In this document: positions 1-9,600 of the stretch, piece by piece
Layout: each line of letters opens with the position of its first letter
Numbering within the stretch: the first letter of the stretch is position 1
DNA from: Apostichopus parvimensis
Lineage: Eukaryota; Echinodermata; Holothuroidea; Aspidochirotida; Stichopodidae
Direction: 5' to 3'
Assembly: GCA_000934455.1 (NCBI GenBank)
Contig: JXUT01137849.1
Location: forward strand, 1 to 24,521
DNA: 24,521 nucleotides
Translations under genes and position numbers: made by a program
Notes under the pieces: model-generated
Told to the model about the DNA's origin: nothing
What the model saw: only the letters and a program-made list of their open reading frames with translations
Databases searched by the model: none

Positions 1-246
1 GGAAGTGTAAATTTCTAAAACGTGAGATTATAAAATAAAGAATGTTTAGATGCAACTTGCAAGGCCTCAGAAGTGCCGTTTCCGGCAATCTGAGAGGCAT
101 TATTTGCCAAAAATTTTCTTGTACGCTACGCGCCAACCGATGGTGGCGCTCCGCTTTGATAGTGTCACGTGAACTTTCGGGCACAAAATGTTCTGCCTCC
201 CCAAACTCAAATGGTCCCGTACGCTTATGGATGTAAGTATCTTCTT

Positions 247-298
247 TAGCTCATAGTCGGTGCCTTTCACTCATAAGGTCCCGAGTTCGAGTCATTCC
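247..298 (+). repeat. tRNA-Met-like SINE head or tRNA pseudogene fragment
   Basis: The stretch reads like a degraded tRNA on the plus strand. A D-arm/A-box-like TAGCTCATAGTCGGT lies at 247-261. A seven-base CTCATAA, equivalent to an anticodon loop with T33 and the CAT anticodon, lies at 270-276. A B-box/T-loop-like GAGTTCGAGTC lies at 283-293. Relative to a functional tRNA, the 3' half of the anticodon stem is missing between the loop and the variable region, so this is not a working tRNA gene. Known biology: many SINEs descend from tRNAs and keep the A and B boxes. Inference: tRNA-Met-derived SINE head or pseudogene. The 3' end of the element was not delimited. Confidence 0.45.
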
Positions 299-504
299 AA
301 GATTAATGTACGGTATGTCGTCCAGTTACAGAGTTGTTGACAATTCATAATCATGGACGTTAAACATGAATCTAAGAGACTGACTTCGGTCAGCTTGCGG
401 ATTTGATCAGCCAATGATGGCTTCTTCGCGAGTTCCTGCTTGCAGGAGGATCTTAAAACATTCATAATGACGGAGATCTTTGTGAGGAACAACTTATCCG
501 ACAT
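292..504 (-). CDS. Small unassigned ORF, 70 aa
   Basis: A minus-strand ORF starts at ATG 504 and runs 70 codons to a stop at 292. Its first ~45 residues (opening MSDKLFLTKISV, then a Lys/Leu-rich stretch with SLADQIRKLTEVSLL) have a balanced, protein-like composition and look helical. The last 25 residues look non-coding and overlap the SINE-like block. I do not recognise a family, and I see no signal peptide or membrane segment. It may be an exon fragment captured in a repeat, or chance. No promoter or polyadenylation signal was identified. Confidence 0.15.
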   Translation of the reverse strand: MSDKLFLTKISVIMNVLRSSCKQELAKKPSLADQIRKLTEVSLLDSCLTSMIMNCQQLCNWTTYRTLILE

Positions 505-1063
505 AGCTACGAAAAATCTTGTTCTTTTTGGGAGATTTTTTCTTTCCCTTTGTTTTCTTTACAAATTATGAAGATATAGAATATTTGTTGTGTTGATGCT
601 GCAAAATGGGTTAGGCCATGTTATACAGTGTCAATATTATAGGTTCAACATTTGCTAATCCAGCTCAAAACAGAAAATACAAAATGTCATTAATACAGAG
701 AAAATGGAAAAGGTACTGGGGTCGTTGGAGCCGACTTCCTCCCCCTCCTCCTAACTTGCGCACGCCACTGATAATTTTTCTACTTTAACTTTACATATTG
801 GTGTATATAATTTGCATACCTTCAAGGATTTTAATTCATTTTTTTTTTGTACGATTTTAAAGAACTTAAGAAAATAGACAATAAATTTGAAGTGAGCCAG
901 GACTTTTCTTTTTTATAAAGGTTGGATATGTTTCCACCAATTGTATAATAAAATTTAACACAAAATGTAGTAAATATAAGAAGTAAACAATTGCTATGAG
1001 TAAATGACGTTTGAAAAAGGTGATTATTATTTGTATATATAAGTTTATGCATTGTTTTGATAG

Positions 1064-1312
1064 AATTGCTGGATAGGTTTAAACGACGTGAGAGAAGAGG
1101 GCGACTTTGTCTGGTCTGATCGAACCTCCGACGATTACTTCAGATGGAAGATTCAACAACCAAACAACAAAGGAGGCCACCAGAATTGTGTGGCATTGAG
1201 CGACGCCGACAATGGAACATTCATGGGAGGCAGCTGGGACGATGGACGCTGCTCCCTCGTGTTACCGTTCATGTGCAAGATGCTTCCGGTTTACATAGCA
1301 CCGCCACGTTGA
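1064..1312 (+). CDS. C-type lectin domain protein, terminal exon (partial)
   Basis: This exon encodes the C-terminal half of a C-type lectin-like domain, an extracellular carbohydrate-binding fold. The frame starts right after an acceptor AG (1062-1063) with AAT TGC TGG and ends at TGA 1310-1312, giving 82 residues. Hallmarks in order are WIGLND, an acidic turn, FVWSD, DYFRW, QPNN, NCVAL, GSWDDGRC and PFMCK. These supply three of the four canonical cysteines (NCV pairs with GRC; FMCK would pair with a cysteine encoded upstream). The sugar/calcium site reads QPN and WDD rather than the common EPN or QPD with WND, so calcium-dependent binding is uncertain. A fourth cysteine immediately before WIGLND is extra. 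A short tail of about 10 residues ends the protein. Candidate AATAAA signals lie at 1564-1569 and 1776-1781. The first half of the domain and any signal peptide are not in the window. Confidence 0.85.
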   Translation, partial: NCWIGLNDVREEGDFVWSDRTSDDYFRWKIQQPNNKGGHQNCVALSDADNGTFMGGSWDDGRCSLVLPFMCKMLPVYIAPPR

Positions 1313-3736
1313 TCACCAGAGAGCAGGGGTGGCGGAAACGGTCGTAAAGGGGTACATTTACCAATTCCCTCCCCTTCGCAGTTTTATGGAAAATTAGATA
1401 AAAGTGCCCCTTGACATATTTTAAAAGTGCCGCTCTTTGGTAACAAAATAGTACCCTTGTCCGTGTTTGTAGTGAAAAAAAATTTCCTTCTAGCTTTTAT
1501 TCGAAAAAAATCCATTTAGGAAAAATAGAGTAAAGAGCCATAGCGTTGACAAACCGTATTATTAATAAAATGTACTAGAATTTGTGGCACAAATGATCCA
1601 CATTTTCGTAAACGGCTTAGATTTAGGCTGTGTGGTTTTCCCTCTCTAGTCATTCGTCCCACCGTTACCCTTGAAAGCGTTGCAGAACATCACATCACAC
1701 CCCCCCCCACCTACCCCACCCCACCACCAAGATTCCAACCCTCTTCCGTGCCCTGGCTGTTACTTCAAAACTGTCAATAAACTAATGCTAACGATCTATA
1801 GTTTGTTATCCTTTATTGTCCAAGACAAATACCGGTTACTAAAGCCATGATTATCCACCTTTCACCAACACGTGACGCTGACTTTATCATATAGACATAT
1901 CAGATAAACATAAGCGTGCCCAGTTTCATTTCAAAACATACATAGGCCTATGTTCTGTCACTTCCTCATGTATAGGTAGGAACTTCTTCTGTGTGATTGT
2001 TTACGCACACGTGCTGCGCCTTGCTTTTTGTTGAAGATCTGTAATGATTCGGCTGAGTTGAGATTGATGAAGCGGTTGCTAAGGCAGATCACAGACATAT
2101 ATTTAATGCTTTGGATAATGATGTACCGATTACTATAAAGAAATATAAAGAAACACAATAGGACAAACATAATACCACATATTTACAATGCATTAAACAA
2201 CATTTCAAGGGCTCTTTGTTGTTTATATGATGTTAAAAGAACATGTTTCGGTTGACTTATTAGAAATGAATGGATTGGCAAAGTTGACATTTATGCGTGT
2301 ATTGATGAGTGACGTCATCATCCATGTATCCTTAAAGGAACATTTCATGTCGCATTTAGTATATTTTAAAAGCCGAAGATCTTGAAAACCGGAATAGCTA
2401 CAGAAAACATTGTATATTCAGATTCTTGGACTATGAAATACAAATTCTGGCTAATATATCACACATAAATATGTCACACTTAAATGTCAGTATGGGAAAT
2501 ACATGTGTGCGAAATCATTACGTCATTATTCGTTTAACTGACGAGAACGGAAAGCCCAACCATCACTTGTATATTATATAACATGGTATGTTTGAGACGA
2601 ACAACGTACTCCTAACAGATACATAAGGGAGGAAGCTTGTATCGTATTGGATATATCCTGGTTCAAATGTCATGTGGCTGCCATTTTGTCAATTTGTGAT
2701 GTCATGGTGTCACTAAATAATGGAAATTCATAATTTCTCCTTTGTTTTTTTACATCTTCAATATGAAAGTATTTAGCATTGTAGCTGAAACCGGTGCCAA
2801 TATTACCATGATACCATGATCATTTTCGAAATCGATATTTGCCCGGCTTTGAAGAGAAGGAACAGAACAACTAATGCAAACAATAAAACTACTCCACCAC
2901 TACCGTAGTGACTCCTTTGATGTCAGTTTTAGACACGATCAAGTCGTGAAGTTGTAAGAAATAAAAATAAATAATAAAATTAAAAAAACTTTTAAAAAAT
3001 CCCCGCCTTAACACCGTGATGATATCTCCGACAGCGAGTCAAATTTTTCTTAGCTGTTATGGATGTCGTTCATCTAATCAAATCTTTTCTTAATCAAATA
3101 AAATCAAGTCTTTATCAAGATCAATCTTAATCAATTTTAATCAAATGTAACTTCAAGATGATCTTAAGAATTAGCTCGAGATGGATCGATCCTTACGAGT
3201 GTCAGATCACTACGTCATGATTCGCATCCAGCTGCATTACGTCATCCACCTCTGTTTGTTTTCATTTCATTGATCTAACTAAATTACATAAGAGTTGGCA
3301 ATAAAAGCTTCGTCATTACTCGAAAGTCATTTTGTTCATATATTTAGTGTTTCGTATCAGCGTCTTTATACCGATTGAAATAGTCAGATGACATGGGCGT
3401 CGATAAGGAGGTATTTGGAGAGGCATAAGTATACCCACTTTTTGTGGGTTTGAAACCCTAATGGTAGCTCACTAAAGAACTTTCCACCTTGCTTGGTCAC
3501 AAAGTGTCTTTCAATTCCCCCCCCCCTCACCATCACGGCAAGTTCTGAATTGCACATTGTTGTGATAGCAAACTTCAATTCAATTCTGTTCAGGTTAACT
3601 CAAGTTAGTAATCCACTCAAATATTAGTAGGTACACTGAATTCATTCGTTGCCGTTACCACCGTGCCTAATTTCTGAGGCCCGTGTGCGCGAACATTGGA
3701 TACCATTCCAAAAACTGTACATCTAATGGAACTTAG

Positions 3737-3937
3737 CTAACGGCGTAACTCGGCCGGTGCTGCCAGACGTAAAACACAGTCAGTACAGCAAACGAGTCCC
3801 ATGTTATCTTCGTGGCCCACCGATTGTTCTTGTAGATATCCGTATGCATGGATTCCTTCTGCCGCCGGGCCTACTAAAAATAGGGATAAGGCCAGTCCAC
3901 TAACGTAGGTCAATTGTTTAAGGCCCCTTATAGTCAT
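3737..3937 (-). CDS. Small possible secreted ORF, 66 aa
   Basis: This minus-strand ORF runs from ATG 3937 to TAA 3737. The N-terminus has a basic residue pair followed by a hydrophobic stretch (YVSGLALSLFLVGPAAEG, about residues 11-28), which resembles a signal peptide. The remainder contains a C-C-x-x-C cluster (VCCTDC) and an Ala/Leu-rich end. The region is more GC-rich than its surroundings. A TATATAAAAG motif at 3973-3982 lies about 40 bases upstream, but it reads better as a TATA box on the opposite strand. No family is recognised, and no polyadenylation signal is evident soon after the stop. It could equally be a fragment of a transposon-encoded membrane protein or chance. Confidence 0.2.
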   Translation of the reverse strand: MTIRGLKQLTYVSGLALSLFLVGPAAEGIHAYGYLQEQSVGHEDNMGLVCCTDCVLRLAAPAELRR

Positions 3938-4725
3938 TTAATGGCCCTACAATCGGAAGCCTTCAGGCTCAATATATAAAAGGTTTTATTAATGATAAAT
4001 ATCTAGCAGGAATAGTATTATGTGTTACCCAGACTGCATATAGCTACGCATATATTTATGTTACTATTGGATGACAAGGTCAGACGAGTTTATTCAGTGA
4101 TGTTCAATAAAGTCGGACAAAATGGGAGTTCAAACGAAATCCTGCCGTCAAACAGAGAAAGTTGTGCCAAATATAAAAACTATTTATCCAATCCAAAGCC
4201 ATGGTTAACTTTGTGTTTAGGTGAATGAGGTCTCTCGGCTTTTGGGGGCCATTTCTGCTGCTTCACCGGGCTCTGTTGCTCCTTGCAACGCCACTGCACT
4301 GAGCACAAAACTTTGGTTTGAAAAGGGTTCTTATTCATTGTGATATTTTGCAAAGAAGAGCAAGAGCAAGGAAAACAACGCAGATTTTGTTCTTGTCTAT
4401 AGTGAAGTGAGTATACAACAGGGAGCAGAGAGTTAGAACTCCTTGAGTAAAAGGCTTACAAGTTACAACTCACTAGCAGACACTTAGCTTTATAATCTCT
4501 TCATAGGCTCGAAAATATGATCACTTCGCGTTCCACATGTGCGATCGGCGAGTTTCTAATACTGTGTAAACTCGGCATGCATAAATTTATGCTAGAAGAC
4601 AGTATTTTATCAAGTGTATTGTCACTTCTTCCGCAACTGTGAGTTCACTACTAAACTTTTATCGAAGGAAAATGTTTCCAATTATAGAGAACCTTAATTC
4701 CTTCTCCAAAACAACGGCCTTTTGG

Positions 4726-5470
4726 GTAGGCCCTAGGATAGGCCTAGTACACAGAAATGGCCTAGGCCTAGTAGTCGAACTAGGCTGGGCCGAGCCAAAC
4801 TTAGATCTATGTTAGGCTGTGCTGTGCTATTGCTAGCCTAACTTCATTCCATTGGTAGCTTGAAGATATATAGTAAGGCTACAGGTTACAGTAGCAGGAT
4901 GGGTTCCACGAAGGAGTAGTAATGGAAACTTCAATTGAATTTTCGGTCCAAATTTCAGTGTATTGTGAAAAGGTCAAGGCCTACATATTCCTTCATAGAA
5001 CAAAAAAGGTTATGGCATCACCAGGGCCTACCGCCTAGCTTAGTCTACTATTACTAGTGCTGGCTAGGCCTAACCAAGTTAGACTATTATTTTATTATTA
5101 TTTATTTTTATTATTTAACATTCAAAGGGTAAACTCGGTTAGCGTAAAGCTAATCACCCCCGAGGCCCTGAAGTGAAATAACAAATAGTGAAATGAAAAA
5201 ATAAAAACATATAAAATAATAATAATAATAATAATAAAAAAATAATTAATAATAATAAATTAAATAAGAGCTCAAGGCCTAGGCAAGTCAATAACCTGTC
5301 CGAAATAGGGACTAGGCTAGGTGTAACAACTTTACACTTCAAGTTTAGTTTTTAGTGCTAGAAAATGCAAACTGTTACAACTGCTAAGGCCTACTGGTGC
5401 TGGTTGGTCAAATGTCATGTAGCAATTGTTTTGGCAATGTGTAGCCTGAGATAGGCTAGGCCTAACTTCA
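4726..5470. repeat. AGGCCT-rich block upstream of CNOT10
   Basis: Within about 750 bases the palindrome AGGCCT occurs at least seven times, commonly as TAGGCCTA (for example near 4740, 4767, 4977, 5063, 5277, 5385 and 5457). There are many additional TAGGCT/AGCCTA relatives between them. The copies are on no fixed period and the sequence between them is not repeated, so this is a motif cluster rather than a tandem repeat. Its position 0.9-1.6 kb upstream of the first coding exon of CNOT10 fits the promoter or first-exon neighbourhood, but no function is shown. Confidence 0.5.
5215..5260. repeat. (AAT)n microsatellite
   Basis: Eight or so near-perfect AAT/ATA triplets are followed by an A-run and more AAT units. 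This is a simple-sequence repeat; open frames through it are compositional artefacts. Confidence 0.85.
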
Positions 5471-6372
5471 GGTTAGGGTAATTATACTTACTTTCAATTG
5501 ATTACGTTTGTGCAGCTCCTATTCCTAATGTAACTTATGCCTGTTAACGTTACTAGTGATGTGTAAGTGAGGCCACAGGGGCTCCTAACAATATACCAAA
5601 ATCGTATGTTATAAAACAAAAGTTGGAAATCTCTGGGCAGGTCATGTTGTACTTAGTAATTGGCAGTATATTGTAACCAATTTTATTAAAGCATTTTTGA
5701 CCAAGTCTGCTAGCACTAATCAGCCAAATTAAATGGGAAGTGAGAATTAATATTTAATATTTTTAATGACATATTATACTGCAAGGTACATTATACAACA
5801 TAAGTGAAAACTTATGTATCACTTTTTGAAAATCAGTCATTGGCCAAACAGATATCACACAACCTTATTTGGATAGTAAGTTTCAGAATATGGCATTTAC
5901 AAAGTTTATGCTGCAATTCAAGCTCAAAATTTCAGTGTCCATAGTTGTGTAAAACTCAAGCCTAGTTTATTAGTTTTGAGTGTTCTTTCATTTGGATTAT
6001 TTTGCCGGTGCCTGCAGTCCTTACAGCAATCTTAAACTCTTTCTTCTCTAAAACAAAATCCATTGATGATTAGGCATACCGAGATAAATAGAGCTGACCT
6101 CAACAGCTCACTCCACAGAAGACCACTGGGATCTGGTATTTCTCCCACAATGTTTCAAGGTTCTTACTTGGTTCATCGTGTTTGACCGCAAAGAGAATGG
6201 GCATAAGTGTGGTCTTTTTTTAAGTTGGGTAGTAAATTCAGTTTCTTATTCCATCATCCTTTGTATAGGAATTTTCTTTTAAACTTTCTTACATTATGAA
6301 TCCTTTAGTAAAACCCACAAGATTAAAAACCTCTAGTCTTACTCTACCTTTTCCTCTCCTTTCACAGCCAAA

Positions 6373-6612
6373 ATGGCAGACAAAAAGAGTGGTTCTAATA
6401 ATAACCATGAAGAAAAGGAACTTTCACAAGCAGCCCGAAAAGAGTTTGAGGCCAAGAACTTTTCAGCTTGCATGGACAAGCTCAAAATTTTAAGCACCAT
6501 GTCACAGACTAATCCAAAGGTACAGCACAACATGTGTGTCTGCCATTTCCATCAATCAGGATTTCAACATGTTGAAAACTTGAAGAAGGGTCTCAAGCAA
6601 GTTTATAATATG
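6373..6612 (+). CDS. CNOT10 coding exon 1 (residues 1-80)
   Basis: The exon begins at 6368 after a polypyrimidine tract and TTTCACAG, so only five untranslated bases precede the ATG at 6373. It ends with ATG|GTAAGT, phase 0. It encodes an acidic/polar N-terminus with an Asn run, then [19 protein letters not shown], corresponding to the EKELSTNAFQAF.. helix of vertebrate CNOT10 and the first TPR-like hairpin. The following 286-base intron contains a G11-A-G5 run at 6714-6730. Confidence 0.93.
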
Positions 6613-9600
6613 GTAAGTCACTAACATAGTAGTATTTGCTTCTCCTTTTTGTTACAGGATTTGTGTGTGAATGTGCAGAGACTTTAGGGTTAGTGAGTGA
6701 GAGATAGAGAGTAGGGGGGGGGGGAGGGGGCAGAGTTAGGTAAGGAGAGATTGGAGTGGGTCATTTCATTGTTGGTTGTTTTAAATATGAGCAGGAAACT
6801 GACAACAAACTTCTTTTTCACTATCATTTTCTTTTCCTTCCATCGTAATTTCTTATCTGTTGCTAATTTATGTTATTTGTTTGTCTTGTCTGCTCAAGGT
6901 TCAAGTTGATCCAGATAATGCTCCATCTGTAGAAGATACAGATCATGCTGTCCTCTTCTTCAATCAAGCAGTCATTCTCTATCATCAAAGACAACACAAC
7001 CAGGCTATAAAGATTCTGGAGAAGCTCTTTCAAGTGATCGAACCTCTCGGTACGTATCTAGCCACATGCAGAGGTAATTTAACAGCTGTGCAAATAAACG
7101 ACAACCTTGAGCGTTTATCGAGGGAATCACATCTGGTTAGAGTTCTCGCTGCGAAGTTTAAAATGCCTATCCACATACTAACTCAATACAGATATTATCA
7201 TAGCTGACAGTCTTTGAACCACCAATGATTCTGTAAGTTACAAGAATAATGTTGATGTGGGCTTTTGTTTAATTGGAGGCAATCCACTGGGAGAAAACAA
7301 GCCACTGGATAGTCTCAAAATAAAAAACCTAGAGAAAGTTAAGTTCTAGTAATATTTCTACAGCTGCTAGTATTTTCATGATATTCACCTGTAACATTTA
7401 TAAGCTAAAACTCTGAAATTCTCATTTAAGGCCTCAGAGATGGATGATGACTGCTCCGGCTTACAGCCATTAATAGTAAAGTTAATCAATTGTTTTATGA
7501 ATTCTAATAATTCAACTGAAACATATTCGTCATATAAATAAGTTAACATCATTGGATGACATCCACACCACTTGTCTAAGCATAATTTGTGATGCATTCC
7601 AAACATGTCATTCTAGGCCATGAAGGGCCTTACGCTTTCCCATAGTTGTTTGAGTTTTGTGTCGCACCTGAGTGGCTGACCTAATGGTCTACGTATTAAT
7701 AATAATAAAGTGGCGGCTCATAACGCACCATATCTGTCAACTTGACACTCCTGGCGCAGGTTTACAGTCTTGTTCAAGGCCAAGGCCCTCTCACACGACT
7801 TTACAACTTAACCCTGGTCATAGGTAACTTGTCAAACCCACACACCAAAGTGTGCACAATTCAATCAATCTCTCCTGGGGCACTGCCGTGTCCCCCAGGG
7901 GACTTCCCATAGGGTGCAGCCACAAACTGGGCGCACACAATTATTTGACACAAACTTTAAGACACAAACTTTTGACCTTCACATGTTTAAGGGGTCATTT
8001 CATATAGATTAACAGTGTCAATGAAATCCGATCTGGAACTGGTACCAGTCTGTTTTAATCAAATTTAACTTTGTGCCTAAAGACATCCTTCAAGAGGATT
8101 CCACTTTTGTTGTTAGCTTACTGAACTTTCAAATCTTACAGATAATGTTATTGATATTTCCTTTTTCAGCCCTTACCCATTTACATCCGTTTCAAAATAT
8201 TGTATGTGAGCACTATTTTCTCTTTCATTTTCTTAGAGGACAAGCTGGCATTGCAGGTTCTTCTACTGTTAGCCGAGGCTTGTTTGTGTACACAACAGCC
8301 AGACAAGGCCCTCAGACCTCTCAGTTACATTGACAAACAGATGACCAGTAGTAAACAAGGCGGGGATAAGACCGAGGTAAGTCAAAGATGACGGTCAGAG
8401 AGTTAACCGGAAGCAAAGAGTCGCCACAACCACAATGTATTTATGATTAGTATTCTCTGAGCGAAAATGTAACCAGGATATATCTTAGTTTAGTTCACTT
8501 TGATCTACCTAACCTAATTAGTAAAATTTTGTACCCTTGCTGCCCCCTTTAGGTCGCTGCCCCCTTCTTTCCACCGTGATTCAAGGTAGCATTTCTCATC
8601 TGCTCAAATCTAAATCATGACATCACCCCCGAAAGTTTTGAAAGATGGAAATCACGGTCTTCGACTATCGTCATCAGCAGCAAGAACTGCTTAAGTATCC
8701 TTTTAAGTTTACACATGTTTTTTTTGTTTCTTACATGAATATTTTCATATTTTGTGTGACAACATTTTCTCTGGTCCATTGTCTTTCGTTTTTTTAGGGT
8801 AAAGAGAGTAAAGAGACGGACTCAGACTTTGTGTCGTTGTGTGAGAGGAACAAAGCAAAAATTCACCAGGTTAGTACTCAGCCAGCTGGAATGCGAGTTT
8901 ACATCATTGGGTGTGGCATTTATCATTGTATGTATTCAGTTGATCTGGTGTATATGTTAATAGGAAAGGTTTATAGGGACAGCAACTAAAATAGTACAAA
9001 ATTCAGAATGCCTTGACCGAGAGTATCCAGAAAGAAGTGCTGTTGACTTGGAAGAGAAATGACAAAAAAGGCAAGGAAAAGTGAAAGCATGATCTGAGGG
9101 ACACATTTATTTTCACTGTACAGTTAAGTGCAGTCACCTCTGGCTATTTGTTAGTTTGCTGTCCATTTGTTAACAGGGTACTGTATAAAAGACGAGATAG
9201 TGTATTTTTTCATCCATTACTCCTTAGATGTCATTGTTTCGTTTGGGTGCAATAAAAAGTAATTATACAAACAAGACATCATTGTTGATATGATACGTTT
9301 AAAAGAAGTTGTTTGTCTCGTTGTCTGCAGCTCAAGACCAAATGTTACCTGCAGTTGAAACACATGAGGTTTTGTAAACGTGAACTCAAGTCAGTTATGA
9401 CATCATCGTCCTCTGGGGTAAGTTTTAATGAAGGCCTTCTTTACTTGGCAGCAGACATGGAAATCGCTTATTCGTCTCTACCAGTCTGCTAGCGCTGAGA
9501 GAGTGGATGAGTCACGTAATGTTGTATGCAAACGTCGTCTTTGCATCGTGGACTGTGATTGGTCAGTAGGGGTGCAGAGTTGTAAAATTGATCGAGATGT

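Larger units (their letters stand above)
1..1063. other. Left flank, no recognised exon
   Basis: No exon of the lectin gene at 1064-1312 could be found here, so its 5' part probably lies left of the window, or its intron spans this whole stretch. The stretch contains a tRNA-like SINE fragment (about 247-298) and a small unassigned minus-strand ORF (504-292), both listed separately. It also contains AT-rich sequence at 780-1060. A pyrimidine/C-rich patch followed by GCGCACGCCACTG at about 735-770 looks like the end of a dispersed repeat, but I cannot name the family. Confidence 0.5.
1313..6367. other. Intergenic, 3' UTR and CNOT10 upstream region
   Basis: No multi-exon gene is recognised in these 5 kb. 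Immediately after the lectin stop, 1322-1480 has several GTGCCCCTT- and GGGGT-type blocks that look like dispersed repeat sequence. A C-rich tract with runs of C and ACC lies at about 1699-1735. Sequence at 2900-3180 is rich in AATCAA-like motifs. A small minus-strand ORF (3937-3737), an AGGCCT-rich block (about 4726-5470) and an (AAT)n tract (about 5215-5260) are listed separately. The right part must contain the promoter and a non-coding first exon of CNOT10, because an acceptor lies directly before its ATG, but I could not locate the donor or the start site. Confidence 0.6.

Noticed and set aside
42-236. 64-codon plus ORF followed by GATGTAAGT as an upstream lectin exon
   Set aside because: The translation shows no lectin motif or cysteine pattern and resembles dispersed repeat sequence. 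The donor-like GTAAGT alone is not enough.
247-298. Functional tRNA gene
   Set aside because: The anticodon stem is incomplete and no acceptor stem can be paired, so it was kept only as a SINE or pseudogene fragment.
2310-2317. TGACGTCA as a CRE regulatory element
   Set aside because: An isolated 8-base palindrome in intergenic DNA with no nearby start site has too little support to call regulatory.
5154-5342. Leu-rich minus-strand ORF resembling a membrane segment
   Set aside because: The hydrophobic run is simply the (AAT)n microsatellite translated on the minus strand.
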